Notes: generated by a model not told the origin, from the letters alone. 64,000 nt of DNA from Acidovorax temperans (GCF_006716905.1 NZ_VFPV01000004.1:310001-374000), one strand, 5' to 3'. Positions 16,596 to 27,708 are shown, numbered from the stretch's first letter. A program made the numbers and translations.

Positions 16596-18149
16596 ATGCA
16601 ACTCAATCCCGCAGAAATTTCTGAACTCATCAAGAGCCGCATCGAAGGGCTGGCCGCCAGCAGCGATATCCGCAACCAGGGCACCGTGGTGTCTGTGTCG
16701 GACGGTATCGTGCGCGTTCACGGCCTGTCGGACGTGATGCAAGGCGAAATGCTGGAGTTCCCTGCCACCAAGGACGGTCAAGCCTCCTACGGTCTGGCTC
16801 TGAACCTCGAGCGCGACTCCGTCGGCGCCGTGATTTTGGGTGAGTACGAACACATCTCCGAAGGCGACACCGTCAAGTGCACGGGCCGCATTCTGGAAGT
16901 GCCCGTGGGCCCCGAGCTGGTGGGCCGCGTGGTGAACGCGCTGGGTCAGCCTATTGACGGCAAGGGTCCAATCAATGCCAAGCTCACCGACGTGATCGAG
17001 AAGGTTGCTCCTGGCGTGATCGCACGTAAGTCTGTGGACCAGCCTCTGCAAACCGGCCTGAAGTCCATCGACTCCATGGTTCCTGTGGGCCGTGGTCAGC
17101 GCGAGCTGATCATTGGTGACCGTCAGACCGGCAAGACCGCTGTGGCCATCGACGCGATCATTGCGCAAAAGGGCCAGGGCGTTACCTGTATCTACGTGGC
17201 GATCGGCCAAAAGGCTTCCTCGATCAAGAACGTGGTGCGTGCTCTGGAGCAAGCTGGCGCGATGGAATACACCATCGTCGTTGCTGCTTCCGCTTCTGAA
17301 TCCGCAGCGATGCAATACGTGTCGGCCTACTCTGGCTGCACGATGGGTGAGTACTTCCGCGACCGCGGCGAAGACGCCCTGATCGTGTACGACGACCTGT
17401 CCAAGCAAGCTGTGGCCTACCGCCAAGTTTCTCTGCTGCTGCGTCGTCCACCAGGCCGCGAAGCTTATCCTGGCGACGTGTTCTATCTCCACAGCCGTCT
17501 GCTGGAGCGCGCAGCCCGCGTGAACGCTGACTACGTCGAAGCCTTCACCAAGGGTGAAGTCAAGGGCAAGACCGGTTCGTTGACAGCTCTGCCTATCATC
17601 GAAACGCAAGCCGGTGACGTGTCTGCCTTCGTGCCTACCAACGTGATTTCGATCACTGACGGTCAGATCTTCCTGGAAACCAGCCTGTTTAACGCCGGTA
17701 TCCGTCCCGCCATCAACGCCGGTATCTCGGTGTCGCGCGTGGGTGGTGCTGCCCAGACCAAGCTGGTGAAGAACCTGTCCGGCGGTATCCGTACCGACTT
17801 GGCCCAGTACCGTGAACTGGCTGCGTTCGCGCAGTTCGCTTCCGATCTGGACGAAGCCACCCGCAAGCAGCTGGACCGCGGCGCCCGCGTGACCGAATTG
17901 CTCAAGCAAGCACAGTACAGCCCCCTGTCCATCTCGTTGATGGGCGCAACGCTGTTCGCTGTGAACAAGGGCTTCATGGACGATATCGACGTCAAGAAGG
18001 TTCTGAGCTTCGAACACGGCCTGCACCAATTCCTGAAAACCAGCCACGCCGCATTGCTGGCCAAGCTGGAACAGGCCAAGGCCATGGACAAGGATGCTGA
18101 AGCCGAATTGACCGCTGCCATCGCCGCGTTCAAGAAGACGTTCGCTTAA
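16596..18149 (+). CDS. atpA: ATP synthase F1 subunit alpha
   Basis: The 517-residue non-catalytic nucleotide-binding subunit has the P-loop [11 protein letters not shown], the [23 protein letters not shown] signature and the arginine finger region [14 protein letters not shown]. Length matches the family. Start [13 protein letters not shown] follows an AGAAGGAAAG box. Confidence 0.99.
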   Translation: MQLNPAEISELIKSRIEGLAASSDIRNQGTVVSVSDGIVRVHGLSDVMQGEMLEFPATKDGQASYGLALNLERDSVGAVILGEYEHISEGDTVKCTGRILEVPVGPELVGRVVNALGQPIDGKGPINAKLTDVIEKVAPGVIARKSVDQPLQTGLKSIDSMVPVGRGQRELIIGDRQTGKTAVAIDAIIAQKGQGVTCIYVAIGQKASSIKNVVRALEQAGAMEYTIVVAASASESAAMQYVSAYSGCTMGEYFRDRGEDALIVYDDLSKQAVAYRQVSLLLRRPPGREAYPGDVFYLHSRLLERAARVNADYVEAFTKGEVKGKTGSLTALPIIETQAGDVSAFVPTNVISITDGQIFLETSLFNAGIRPAINAGISVSRVGGAAQTKLVKNLSGGIRTDLAQYRELAAFAQFASDLDEATRKQLDRGARVTELLKQAQYSPLSISLMGATLFAVNKGFMDDIDVKKVLSFEHGLHQFLKTSHAALLAKLEQAKAMDKDAEAELTAAIAAFKKTFA

Positions 18150-18167
18150 TCCGGACGAGGAGCCATC

Positions 18168-19034
18168 ATGGCAGCAGGCAAGGAAATACGCGGCAAGATC
18201 AAATCGGTGGAAAACACCAAGAAGATCACCAAAGCCATGGAGATGGTGGCCGCATCCAAAATGCGCAAGGCGCAGGACCGGATGCGTGCAGCTCGTCCCT
18301 ACAGCGAAAAGATCCGCAACATTGCAGCCAACCTCGGCAAGGCCAACCCTGAGTACACGCATCCGTTCATGCAAGTGAACGATGCGAAAGTGGCAGGCGT
18401 CATCGTGGTCACCACGGATAAGGGTTTGTGCGGTGGCATGAACACCAACGTGCTGCGCACGGTGACGACCAAGCTGCGTGAACTTCAAGCGGCAGGCATC
18501 TCTGCGGAAACCGTAGCCATTGGCAACAAGGGCTTCAGTTTCCTGAACCGGGTGGGTGCCAAGGTGGTTTCGCATGTGACAGGTCTGGGCGATACGCCCC
18601 ATCTGGACAAGCTGATTGGCCCTGTGAAGGTGCTGCTGGACGCATATGCGGAAGGCAAGATCAACGCGGTGTATCTGAGCTACACCAAGTTCATCAACAC
18701 CATGAAGCAAGAGTCGGTGGTGGAGCAACTGCTTCCACTGTCGTCCGAGCAGATGCAGGCTGACAAGACGGAACATAGCTGGGAATACATCTATGAGCCG
18801 GACGCACAAACCGTGATCGACGAGCTGCTGGTGCGCTATGTCGAGTCGCTGATTTACCAGGCAGTTGCAGAAAACATGGCGTCCGAGCAATCGGCGCGCA
18901 TGGTGGCCATGAAGGCCGCAACGGACAACGCCGGCAGCGTCATTGGTGAGTTGAAGCTGGTCTACAACAAGACGCGTCAAGCAGCGATCACGAAAGAACT
19001 TTCGGAAATCGTCGCAGGCGCCGCCGCTGTGTAA
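18168..19034 (+). CDS. atpG: ATP synthase F1 subunit gamma
   Basis: This 288-residue central rotor shaft begins with the coiled-coil [35 protein letters not shown] and ends with the partner helix [35 protein letters not shown]. Both are diagnostic. The start has a GAGGAG site, 18 bp after atpA. Confidence 0.98.
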   Translation: MAAGKEIRGKIKSVENTKKITKAMEMVAASKMRKAQDRMRAARPYSEKIRNIAANLGKANPEYTHPFMQVNDAKVAGVIVVTTDKGLCGGMNTNVLRTVTTKLRELQAAGISAETVAIGNKGFSFLNRVGAKVVSHVTGLGDTPHLDKLIGPVKVLLDAYAEGKINAVYLSYTKFINTMKQESVVEQLLPLSSEQMQADKTEHSWEYIYEPDAQTVIDELLVRYVESLIYQAVAENMASEQSARMVAMKAATDNAGSVIGELKLVYNKTRQAAITKELSEIVAGAAAV

Positions 19035-20474
<1,440 letters not shown>

Positions 20475-20549
20475 TTGCCCGAGGGCTGAGCAACTGATTT
20501 GTTCAGCCCCCTGTAGCAGTCAAGCCCCCACCTTTTCCTAGGAGCAATG

Positions 20550-20966
20550 ATGAACACTATCCACGTTGATGTGGTCAGCGCCGAAGAGTCCATCTTCTCG
20601 GGTGAAGCGCGTTTTGTCGCTTTGCCTGGTGAAGCTGGCGAGTTGGGCATTTACCCCCGCCATACCCCGCTGATCACCCGCATCAAACCCGGTTCGGTGC
20701 GCATCGAAATGGCAGACGGCAACGAAGAGTTTGTTTTCGTGGCCGGTGGCATTCTGGAAGTTCAGCCCAACTGCGTGACGGTTCTGTCTGACACCGCCAT
20801 CCGCGGCAAGGATCTGGACGATGAAAAGGCAAATGCCGCCAAGGCAGCTGCCGAAGAAGCGCTCAAGAACGCCAAGAGCGATCTCGATTTGGCCAAGGCC
20901 CAGTCAGAACTGGCTGTGATGGCTGCCCAGATTGCTGCTCTGCGCAAGTACCGCCAGAAGAAGTAA
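20550..20966 (+). CDS. atpC: ATP synthase F1 subunit epsilon
   Basis: The 138-residue inhibitory subunit has an N-terminal beta-sandwich ([41 protein letters not shown]) and a C-terminal helical hairpin. Two ATGs follow one another; the second (20550) sits 5 nt from GGAG and is preferred over 20547. It is the last gene of the operon. The terminator behind it has been split by an IS4-family element, but the coding sequence is untouched. Confidence 0.98.
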   Translation: MNTIHVDVVSAEESIFSGEARFVALPGEAGELGIYPRHTPLITRIKPGSVRIEMADGNEEFVFVAGGILEVQPNCVTVLSDTAIRGKDLDDEKANAAKAAAEEALKNAKSDLDLAKAQSELAVMAAQIAALRKYRQKK

Positions 20967-21009
20967 CTTCGCGCCGCGGAGCCTTACTCAAAAAACCCGG
21001 CCCCTGCCC

Positions 21010-21045
21010 AATGCCAGTCAGTTAAGAGCTGACTGGCATTTTTTT
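21010..21045 (+). terminator. Terminator carried in the left end of the IS4-family element, copy 2
   Basis: The same 12-bp stem as in copy 1 (AATGCCAGTCAG and its complement) is followed here by seven T. It faces readthrough from atpC and should replace the split terminator. Confidence 0.85.
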
Positions 21046-22329
21046 CGTTGGGAATTTGGAAGCGCGTTTTTTGACGACCCTTGGGAAGCTGCGCCCAGTG
21101 CGGCGTGGCGGCAGCACGAAGTGTCGCGATTGCGCCAACAGGGCTGCCAACTGCTTGGGCAAGGTGCCGGCAGAGTCCAGGCTGGGGACCGCCAGTAAGT
21201 TCACGATGGCGTAGCTGGCTGTGTGGAAGCTGATGCGCTGGGGCTCGACCTGGACGTGCGCTGCCATCTCGCGCATCCAGCGGCGCAGCAGCGTGTAGGC
21301 GATCAGCACGCCCCACAGCTCCTGGCGCACCAGCGCGGGCTGCTTGCTGCGCAGCACCGGCTCACCCTCCTGCAGGGTCTGCTTGATCTCCCGGAACCCC
21401 AACTCGATCTCCCAGCGCTGGTGGTAGAGCTCGGCCAGCTCCTGCGCCGGATGCGTGCGGGGACACAGCAAGGATGTGATGAAGCGGCGCAGCCGTCCAC
21501 CCACGCTCACCTCGATCAGGCGTGCCTGCCAGTGGCTGGGCAGATGCGGGTGTGCCTTGCGCGCTTGTGGGGACACCGGCATGCGGATCAGCGCATCGCC
21601 GCACGCCAGTTGCTGGACGATCTCATGGCGCAGATTGTCCCGCGCGCGCATCAACCAGTGGCGCTGCGTACCCGCAGCCTGCCAGTCCAACAAGAACGCT
21701 GCCGAGAAGTACGCTCGGTCAAACAGGGTCACCGAGTGATCCTCGCCGCGCAACTGCGCTGCCAGGCTCAATTCGCCGCAGTCCGTGGCGCCGAGCTTGG
21801 CATCAAGCATTTCGTGGCTGTGTGTGTCCATCAGGCAAGTGGCGCGGATCTGCGGCCAGGGCGAGAGGCCATGCTGGTTGCTGCAGCTGCCCAGTTCGAC
21901 TCGATTCTCAGGGGTGTCCGGCGCCGACCAGACCACACCATCCACAGCCAGTACGCGCAGTGGCTGGCGCACATTCACCGCAGGACGGCTCCAGGCTTGG
22001 GTCAGTAGAGCGAATAGCTCGGCCAGAGGCTCCTCGCCCAGGCGCTGGCGGGCTTGCACGCTGACACTCGGTGCGGGCAACGCTTGTCCATCCAGACTCA
22101 AATCCAGCTGCTGCACCACCTGCCACAGTGGCCGGTCGCGAAACAGCGCCAAACCGATCACAAGCCACACGGCATGTTCGGCAGGCAGCTTGCGCCGGCG
22201 GATGGAGGCCTTGCCGCTGGTCCCCAGCGCCTGCGCGATCCAGGCAGGGTCTATCAACGCGCTGAGCTGCTCGAGGCGATCAGGTACTCGGGGCAGGGTC
22301 TGGCGCAAGGCGTTTGCAAGCAGGCTCAT
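21022..22329 (-). CDS. IS4-family transposase (DDE), copy 2
   Basis: This is nearly identical to copy 1, with the same YHQRWEIELGFREIK signature and catalytic Asp segments. A few substitutions are seen, for example Gln for Glu at RQTLPRV and Thr for Met before DCGELS. The tail ends KKMPVSS instead of the copy-1 ending because the terminal T-run is one base longer. The protein appears complete at 435 residues. The start was set at the second of two adjacent ATG codons to match copy 1. Confidence 0.95.
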   Translation of the reverse strand: MSLLANALRQTLPRVPDRLEQLSALIDPAWIAQALGTSGKASIRRRKLPAEHAVWLVIGLALFRDRPLWQVVQQLDLSLDGQALPAPSVSVQARQRLGEEPLAELFALLTQAWSRPAVNVRQPLRVLAVDGVVWSAPDTPENRVELGSCSNQHGLSPWPQIRATCLMDTHSHEMLDAKLGATDCGELSLAAQLRGEDHSVTLFDRAYFSAAFLLDWQAAGTQRHWLMRARDNLRHEIVQQLACGDALIRMPVSPQARKAHPHLPSHWQARLIEVSVGGRLRRFITSLLCPRTHPAQELAELYHQRWEIELGFREIKQTLQEGEPVLRSKQPALVRQELWGVLIAYTLLRRWMREMAAHVQVEPQRISFHTASYAIVNLLAVPSLDSAGTLPKQLAALLAQSRHFVLPPRRTGRSFPRVVKKRASKFPTKKMPVSS

Positions 22330-22426
22330 CAAGCAAAAAAGGGAACGTGTTGAACACGTCCCCTTTTTACTGGATCAAGCCGCCTGCGGGCTTAACTGAC
22401 TGGCATTGGGCCCCTGCCGGGTTTTT

Positions 22427-22719
22427 TTTGGTCTGAATTTCCTTCAGACCCTTGCAATGATGGTCTTGATAGGAAAGACGAGTGCTGCCATGAGCGGGCG
22501 GAGGTCTGAAGACCGCTCAGTTGCCGCCACAATAAGGGCTGTCTTCGAGATGACTTGGGGCGCATCTGAATCGTGCAGCATTCGCCGGGCCCTCGCAGCT
22601 TGCGCACGCCGAATGGGCCGCCCGGGGCATCAAGACGTCTGCCGCCCTTGGGTGCCTTGCTTGCCAAAGTTCTGCCGCTCTGAACAGGTCAACTCATCCT
22701 CTATCTGGACGACCGCCTC
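22427..22719. other. No gene recognised
   Basis: About 290 bases between the right half of the atp terminator and the NTF2-like gene. No open frame with a ribosome-binding site or known motif was seen. It may hold the promoter of the next gene. Confidence 0.5.
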
Positions 22720-23169
22720 ATGCCACGTACCAAACTACCTGTCTCGCCCCACGGTGGCTCGCCCGATGAGACGGAAGCCATGTTCTATGAAGCCCTGCAA
22801 AAGGGGGATGTAGACCTGCTGATGTCTTGCTGGGCAGAGGATGACGAAATCGTATGTGTGCATCCTGGCGGTTCCCGCTTGATGGGGGCCGCCGCAATCC
22901 GCGCCGCGTTTGAGGGAATGTTTGCGCAGGGCAGCATCCGGGTGACGATTTCTCAGGTCCACCGTGTGCAGTCGGTGTCCAGTGCCGTGCACAACGTGGC
23001 CGAGCGGGTGGAAATCATGTTGCCTGATGGGCTGCACGCAGCCTTTCTGATCGCCACCAATGTCTACCACCGCACGTTGGAGGGATGGCGCCTGGTGGCT
23101 CACCATGCCAGCACAGGCGGCTCGCCGGAGGGTATCTCCGGTACTGAAACTTCGCAGTTGCTGCATTGA
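22720..23169 (+). CDS. NTF2-like (SnoaL/DUF4440-type) protein
   Basis: This 149-residue protein has the alpha+beta cone fold pattern of the NTF2-like superfamily: EAMFYEALQKGDVDLLMSCWAEDDEIVCVHPGGSRLMGAAAIRAAFEGMF, then strands ending YHRTLEGWRLVAHHAS. Such proteins act as small enzymes or binding proteins; the role here is unknown. It stands alone downstream of the atp operon and the IS4 element. The 3' side is followed within 40 bp by the nested mobile elements. Confidence 0.82.
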   Translation: MPRTKLPVSPHGGSPDETEAMFYEALQKGDVDLLMSCWAEDDEIVCVHPGGSRLMGAAAIRAAFEGMFAQGSIRVTISQVHRVQSVSSAVHNVAERVEIMLPDGLHAAFLIATNVYHRTLEGWRLVAHHASTGGSPEGISGTETSQLLH

Positions 23170-23796
23170 GCGGTGAGGCGCGGGCTGCTGATGGTTTTGG
23201 GGTTTGAATAAAAAGTGGCTCTTCTAGGGCGCGTTGAGAATCAACGGGAGTTGATAACCCCAGCTGCGAGATAGATCATCGCTGCGAAGCTGCTATCCGT
23301 CTTGTCGCTGCGCATTGCGATACGTTTGAACTCCTTGAGCTTGCAAAAGAAGTTCTCGATCAAGTGGCGCCATTTGTAGACCTCCAGGTCAATCTCCAGT
23401 GGCGCTCTCCTGCGGGGCATCTGTGAGATCACCACCTGCGCCCCGCGCTTACCCAACTCCTGGATCAGCCAATTCACATCGAAGGCCTTGTCGGCAAGCA
23501 AGGCATCAAAGCGCACATCGGCAATCAGCTCTCTGACCCCTTTGGTATCGTGGCGCTGCCCTGGCATCAAGACGAACTTCACCAGATTGCCCAATGCATC
23601 CGTCAGCGCCAGTATCTTCGTGGTCATGCCGCCCCTCGAGTGGCCTATGGCCTGGCCCGAAGTCCCCCTTTTGCCCCCTGGCCGTGCCGATGCACTTTCA
23701 CAATCGTGGCATCCACCATCGCATATTCCATGTCCGGCTGCTCGCTCACTGCATCGAACAGACGTTGGAACACATCGGCCTTAACCCAGTCTCTAA

Positions 23797-25117
23797 CAGG
23801 CCGTTGAAAAAGTGGGCATCGAACGCATCAGGGACACTGTTTTCGAAGAAACGAGTGGCCCAGACGCGTCTGCGCAGCGATTGCACCGGCCAATCTGGCC
23901 TGTTTGCAGGCCATCTCGCCCATTTCGGGCGCACGTATCCCCGGGCTCACGCATGATGCGCGTCCCACCAGCCGCCGATGCTGCCCATGCGCACCAGGTT
24001 GTAGGTGGCAAAGCACAGCAGCGCCTGACCCGTGAGCTTGGCCTGACCGATGAGCTTGGTCTTGGCCAGACCACCCACGGTCTTGATCCAGCCAAAGGCC
24101 TCCTCAATGCGCTTGCGCACCTTCTGACTGGTCTTGTAGCCCTCGTGTCGGGTGATCCGGGCATCCACCGCCGAGTGCTTGTCCTTGGCCGCCACGTGCG
24201 GCGTGACCTTGAGCTTTCGGCAGCCCTTGATGAAGGCCTTGCTGTCGTAGCCCTTGTCGGCCCCGACCGTAGCCCGCTTGTTCTTGTTGTCCCGACGCTT
24301 CAACATGGCCAGCGCCGCCTCGCGCTCGGCGGTGCCGCTGGCATGGGTGATCTCCACGTCCACGATCAACCCGTTGCGGTTTTCCATCAGGATGTGGCCC
24401 ATGTGGCACAGGCGGGACTTGTCGCCCTGGCTCTTCTTGAACAGGCGGGCATCGGCGTCCGTGGTACTGGCGTGGGTGTCGTTGCAGCGCTGCTGTCCTT
24501 TGAAGTCCACCTCGGGATTGCGCCCCTCAGTCGGGGTTTGGTCGTCGTCCCGGCGCTTGAAACTTTTGTGCGAGGCCCAGGCCTCGATCAGCGTGCCGTC
24601 CACGCTGAAGTGTTCGTCGCTGGTCAACTTCGCCCAATCGGCGGTGTGCTTGACCCGCTCGAAAAAGGCGCGGGCCAAGTCTTCGTTGAAGAGCCGCTCG
24701 CGGTTGGCGCTGAAGGTGGAGTGGTCCCAGACCTTGTCCTCGATGTTCAGGCCCACGAACCAGCGGTACAGCAGGTTGTAGTTGACCGCTTCGACCAACT
24801 GGCGCTCGCTGCGGATGGAGAACAGGATCTGCAGCAGCAGGGCCTTGAGCAGCATCTCCGGCGGCACCGAGGGGCGGCCCCGGCGGGCGTACACCGCGTC
24901 GAACTCGCGGTTCATCGTCGCCAGCAGCGCATCGACTGCGGCGCGCAGTTTGCGCAGCGGGTGTGTCTGCGGCACGCGCTCTTCAAGGCTGATGTAGCTG
25001 AACATCGCCCCCTGGAAGTCTTGGTTGCCTCTCATCGTCCTCGTCTGGGTTGTTCGCCGATGGCTTCAGATCGTACTGGCCGACGCCAGCGTCGGCGGGG
25101 GATTTTTCAACGGCCTG
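23797..25117. mobile_element. IS5/IS1182-type element (1321 bp) inside the IS427-group element
   Basis: A perfect 15-bp inverted repeat CAGGCCGTTGAAAAA (23797-23811; complement 25103-25117) is flanked by a 4-bp duplication CTAA (23793-23796 and 25118-25121). The element appears intact and carries one complete transposase gene. Confidence 0.92.
23947..25035 (-). CDS. Transposase, IS5/IS1182 type (DUF772 plus DDE domain)
   Basis: This 362-residue transposase has an N-terminal DUF772 domain (FSYISLEERVPQTHPLRKLRAAVDALL, then LLKALLLQILFSIRSERQLVEAVNYNLLYRWFVGL). A DDE domain follows, with DGTLIEAWAS, a second Asp in VGADKGYDSKAFI and a Glu in RKRIEEAFGWIKT. It looks complete. Family placement between IS5 and IS1182 is from memory of domain layout and should be checked. 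Confidence 0.9.
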   Translation of the reverse strand: MRGNQDFQGAMFSYISLEERVPQTHPLRKLRAAVDALLATMNREFDAVYARRGRPSVPPEMLLKALLLQILFSIRSERQLVEAVNYNLLYRWFVGLNIEDKVWDHSTFSANRERLFNEDLARAFFERVKHTADWAKLTSDEHFSVDGTLIEAWASHKSFKRRDDDQTPTEGRNPEVDFKGQQRCNDTHASTTDADARLFKKSQGDKSRLCHMGHILMENRNGLIVDVEITHASGTAEREAALAMLKRRDNKNKRATVGADKGYDSKAFIKGCRKLKVTPHVAAKDKHSAVDARITRHEGYKTSQKVRKRIEEAFGWIKTVGGLAKTKLIGQAKLTGQALLCFATYNLVRMGSIGGWWDAHHA

Positions 25118-25386
25118 CTAAAGCGTTTGAACACCGTGTTCCACTTGCCGAACTCTGGCGGCAGGTCTCGCCAGGGGCTGCCTGTGCGGGCAATCCACAG
25201 CACTGCCTCAACGAAGCGGCGGTTGTCTGTGCCGCTGCGTCCAGGATCACTTGGCTTGCCAAGGCATTGAGGCTCCATCTTGGCCCATTGCTCGTCTGTC
25301 AGTACCCATCGAATGCTCATGCGCCTATTGCATCACAGCCCTCCGAGCCGTTGTGCTTGATTCTCAACAGCCCCTAGCGAATGCTA

Positions 25387-26566
25387 GTGTGGTGTCTCAA
25401 AAATAGATAGAACTATTTTGACCGGTGTTGGTCGAATCAGCTTCCTTATAGGAGACTACGCTGATGGCCCACCCTGGACGCCCCGCCACGAAGCTGCAGA
25501 TCACCGATGCCGAGCGCGCAGAGCTGCATGCGCGACTGCGCGTACGCAAAGCGCCCGAGGACGAGAAGCTGCGCATGCGAATCGTGCTGGGCTGCGCAGA
25601 TGGGGAGTCAGGCACCATGATTGCCCAACGCTTGGGCACGACGGTGCAAACTGTCTCCAAGTGGCGGCGGCGCTACCGGGCGTATCGTCTGGCGGGTTTG
25701 ACCGATGCCCCGCGCGCTGGCCGCCCGCGCAGTGTGGGCGACGAGCAGGTTCAGCTCATTGTGGACAAGGTTCGCCAGAGCAAGCCTGACAACGCCACGC
25801 ACTGGAGCGTGCGCCAGATGAGTCGGCACGCTGGCGTATCGCCCGCGACGGTGCAGCGCATCTGGCATGCCTTTGGGCTGAAGCCGCACCTGCAAGAAAC
25901 CTTCAAGCTATCGACGGATCCCCATTTCGTGGACAAGGTACGGGATGTGGTGGGGCTGTATATGGCACCACCCGATCGCGCCTTGGTGCTGTGCGTGGAC
26001 GAGAAGAGCCAGATCCAGGCTCTGGATCGCACCCAACCAGGGTTACCACTGACGTTTGGCAAACCCAGCACGCGCACGCACGATTACAAGCGCCATGGCA
26101 CAACGTCGCTGTTTGCAGCGCTGGATGTGGCCACTGGCAAAGTCATAGGACAGCTCAAGCGCCGTCACCGCAGTGTGGAATTCCTGCAGTTCCTCAAAGC
26201 CATCGATGCAGCGGTGCCTGGCGAACAAGACATCCACCTGATCATGGACAACTACGGCACGCACAAGACGCAGGCAGTGCGGGCCTGGCTAGCAGCCCAT
26301 CCTCGCTACCACGTTCACTTCACGCCCACCTCAGCGTCCTGGCTCAATCTGGTCGAGCGTTTCTTTAGCCAGATCAGCGAGCAGTGGATCAAGCGCAGCG
26401 CCCACACCAGCGTTGCTCAGCTGGAGCAATCCATACGGGAATACATTGATCGTCACAACGAGGATCCCAAGCCGTTCGTGTGGCATAAAAGTGCGGACAC
26501 CATCTTGGCATCTGTGGCGCGGGCAGCGAGTACCATTATTTGATGCTTACTTTTGAGACACCACAC
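25387..26566. mobile_element. IS630-family element (1180 bp)
   Basis: A perfect 16-bp inverted repeat GTGTGGTGTCTCAAAA (25387-25402; complement 26551-26566) is flanked by TA on both sides (25385-25386 and 26567-26568), the standard IS630/Tc1 target. It sits in the left arm of the MITE, only 9 bp from the IS427-group element. Confidence 0.93.
25464..26543 (+). CDS. IS630-family transposase
   Basis: This 359-residue protein has N-terminal helix-turn-helix domains ([42 protein letters not shown] and [30 protein letters not shown]). A Tc1/mariner-like DDE core follows: [28 protein letters not shown] and [18 protein letters not shown] with the last acidic residue. It appears intact with a normal length. 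Confidence 0.95.
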   Translation: MAHPGRPATKLQITDAERAELHARLRVRKAPEDEKLRMRIVLGCADGESGTMIAQRLGTTVQTVSKWRRRYRAYRLAGLTDAPRAGRPRSVGDEQVQLIVDKVRQSKPDNATHWSVRQMSRHAGVSPATVQRIWHAFGLKPHLQETFKLSTDPHFVDKVRDVVGLYMAPPDRALVLCVDEKSQIQALDRTQPGLPLTFGKPSTRTHDYKRHGTTSLFAALDVATGKVIGQLKRRHRSVEFLQFLKAIDAAVPGEQDIHLIMDNYGTHKTQAVRAWLAAHPRYHVHFTPTSASWLNLVERFFSQISEQWIKRSAHTSVAQLEQSIREYIDRHNEDPKPFVWHKSADTILASVARAASTII

Positions 26567-26654
26567 TAGTGATGCACTCGATAAATGTCGTACGTCGAAA
26601 TCGTCGTTTACAGACGTGCGGCGATTTCCATCACTACTATTCGCTAGAAGAGCC

Positions 26655-26700
26655 TAAAAAGTGGTTCTAACACCCGTTGAATAAGCGCTAGCAGCTATGA
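26655..26700 (-). repeat. Dispersed palindromic repeat, member 4 (inverted, split by the MITE)
   Basis: Read on the minus strand it gives ATAGCTGCTAGCGCTTAT followed by a variable stretch and ACCACTTTT, the same layout as members 1 and 3. The MITE inserted at its AAAAAGT edge and duplicated TAAAAAGT. The repeat supplies the bases around the start codon of the next gene. Confidence 0.7.
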
Positions 26701-27692
26701 AATATGTAGCGCCTTGGTGGCTCCCTGGAGGTCAGATGCAAACCATCTGGCCTGCGGTGTTTTCGCGACGCACGCATGGCCCTGCTCCGGCTTTTCGGCG
26801 TGAACGCTGGACAACGCCCGACGCTGATTTCATTGACGTGGATTTCTTGGCGGGTGGCGAAGATTGCCCACCCGCTGCGCACTCTGCCGAGATTCCGATG
26901 CTGGTGGTGTTTCACGGGCTGGAGGGCTCTTCACGCAGCCACTACTGTCAGGCATTTGCTGAAGTGGCCCAGGAGCGGGGTTGGGCGTGTGCTTTGCCCC
27001 ACTTTCGTGGCTGCAGCGGTGAGCTCAACCATGCCCCGCGTGCCTATCATTCAGGCGATTACGAAGAGATTGCCTGGATACTGGCCCAGCTCCGTGCTCG
27101 CCATCCTGGGCCGGTGATTGCTGCTGGCGTATCGCTGGGCGGCAATGCTTTGCTGCGCTGGGCTGCGGAGGCTGGTTCAGACGCATCGAGTCATGTGAAG
27201 GCCGTGGCGGCGATTTGCTCGCCCCTGGACCTGGCGGCAGGTGGCCACGCCATAGGTCGCGGCTTCAATCGCCAGATCTACACCCGCATGTTTCTGCGAA
27301 CCATGGTCCCCAAGGCATTGCGTAAATGGGAACAACACCCGGGTCTTTTTGACAGGGACGCGCTCCTGGCCGCGCGTGATCTCTACGCTTTTGACAACGT
27401 GTTCACCGCGCCGGTGCATGGCTTTCGCAATACCGAAGACTATTGGCATCGCGCCTCTTCCAAGCCACTTCTCTCCCACATTCGGGTGCCCGCCTTGGTG
27501 GTGAATGCGCTCAATGATCCGTTTGTGCCTGCAAGCAGCCTGCCCCGGGCCGGGGAGGTGGGGCCATGCGTGACGCTGTGGCAACCTAGGCACGGTGGTC
27601 ATGTAGGTTTTGCGCAAGGCCCGTGGCCCGGGCATGTGCGTGCGATGCCAGATGCTGTGAGCGCTTGGCTGACAGCGCAACTGCCCGGATGA
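26697..27692 (+). CDS. Alpha/beta hydrolase, YheT family
   Basis: This 331-residue hydrolase carries the catalytic set Ser146 in AAGVSLGGNALL, an Asp in NALNDPFVPAS and a His in RHGGHVGF. The oxyanion stretch is VFHGLEGSSRSHY. The YheT family starts with a conserved PWWLPGGQMQTIWP-type segment, present here at residues 6-19. Substrates are unknown; esterase activity on lipids is likely. The ATG lies within the dispersed repeat and has no clear ribosome-binding site. The next gene follows after 16 bp. Confidence 0.9.
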   Translation: MKYVAPWWLPGGQMQTIWPAVFSRRTHGPAPAFRRERWTTPDADFIDVDFLAGGEDCPPAAHSAEIPMLVVFHGLEGSSRSHYCQAFAEVAQERGWACALPHFRGCSGELNHAPRAYHSGDYEEIAWILAQLRARHPGPVIAAGVSLGGNALLRWAAEAGSDASSHVKAVAAICSPLDLAAGGHAIGRGFNRQIYTRMFLRTMVPKALRKWEQHPGLFDRDALLAARDLYAFDNVFTAPVHGFRNTEDYWHRASSKPLLSHIRVPALVVNALNDPFVPASSLPRAGEVGPCVTLWQPRHGGHVGFAQGPWPGHVRAMPDAVSAWLTAQLPG

Positions 27693-27708
27693 AAGGCACA
27701 ATTCGCTC

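Larger units (their letters stand above)
21009..22408. mobile_element. IS4-family insertion sequence, copy 2 (1400 bp)
   Basis: The same 18-bp terminal inverted repeats as copy 1 occur at 21009-21026 and 22391-22408, with a different 10-bp direct repeat (GGCCCCTGCC). The different duplication shows an independent transposition rather than a segmental duplication. Orientation relative to the upstream gene is the same as in copy 1. Confidence 0.96.
20990..22426 (+). terminator. atp operon terminator, split at its apex by the IS4-family element
   Basis: Removing 21009-22408 and one copy of the duplicated GGCCCCTGCC (20999-21008 and 22409-22418) restores a perfect 12-bp stem. AAAAAACCCGGC pairs with GCCGGGTTTTTT around the loop CCCT, with eight T in all. 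The insertion point is again the apex: the duplication equals the top three pairs plus the tetraloop. Confidence 0.9.
23241..25320 (-). pseudogene. IS427-group transposase, split by an inner IS
   Basis: The N-terminal part (25320 down to 25118) reads RWVLTDEQWAKMEPQCLG and continues to NTVFKRF, where the inner element begins. Rejoining at CTAA restores DWVKADVFQRLFDAVSEQPD and the Asp of MVDATIVKVHRHGQGAKGG. A slippery A-AAA-GGG stretch near 23670 then connects, by -1 frameshifting, to the downstream frame (AIGHSRGGMTTKILALTDALGN and the DDE end YKWRHLIENFFCKLKEFKRIAMRSDK). The frameshift is normal for this group; the insertion is what inactivates it. Confidence 0.88.
23228..25373. mobile_element. 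IS5-family (IS427 group) element, interrupted
   Basis: The ends share GTTGAGAATCAA as an inverted repeat, and CTAG flanks both sides (23224-23227 and 25374-25377). Without the inner element it would be about 820 bp, right for the IS427 group. It sits inside the left arm of the MITE and is itself split by another element at 23797-25117. Confidence 0.85.
23217..26654. mobile_element. ISL3-like MITE (106 bp) interrupted by nested insertion sequences
   Basis: Removing the two insertion sequences leaves 106 bp bounded by GGCTCTTCTAGCGAAT and its complement ATTCGCTAGAAGAGCC. The inverted repeat continues, imperfectly, into TAGTGATG / CATCACTA. It is flanked by an 8-bp direct repeat TAAAAAGT (23209-23216 and 26655-26662). 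GGCTCTTC-type ends with 8-bp duplications are typical of the ISL3 family. No coding capacity exists, and the interior also folds (GAAATCG and CGATTTC). The remaining MITE pieces are 23217-23227, 25378-25386 and 26569-26654. Confidence 0.75.
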
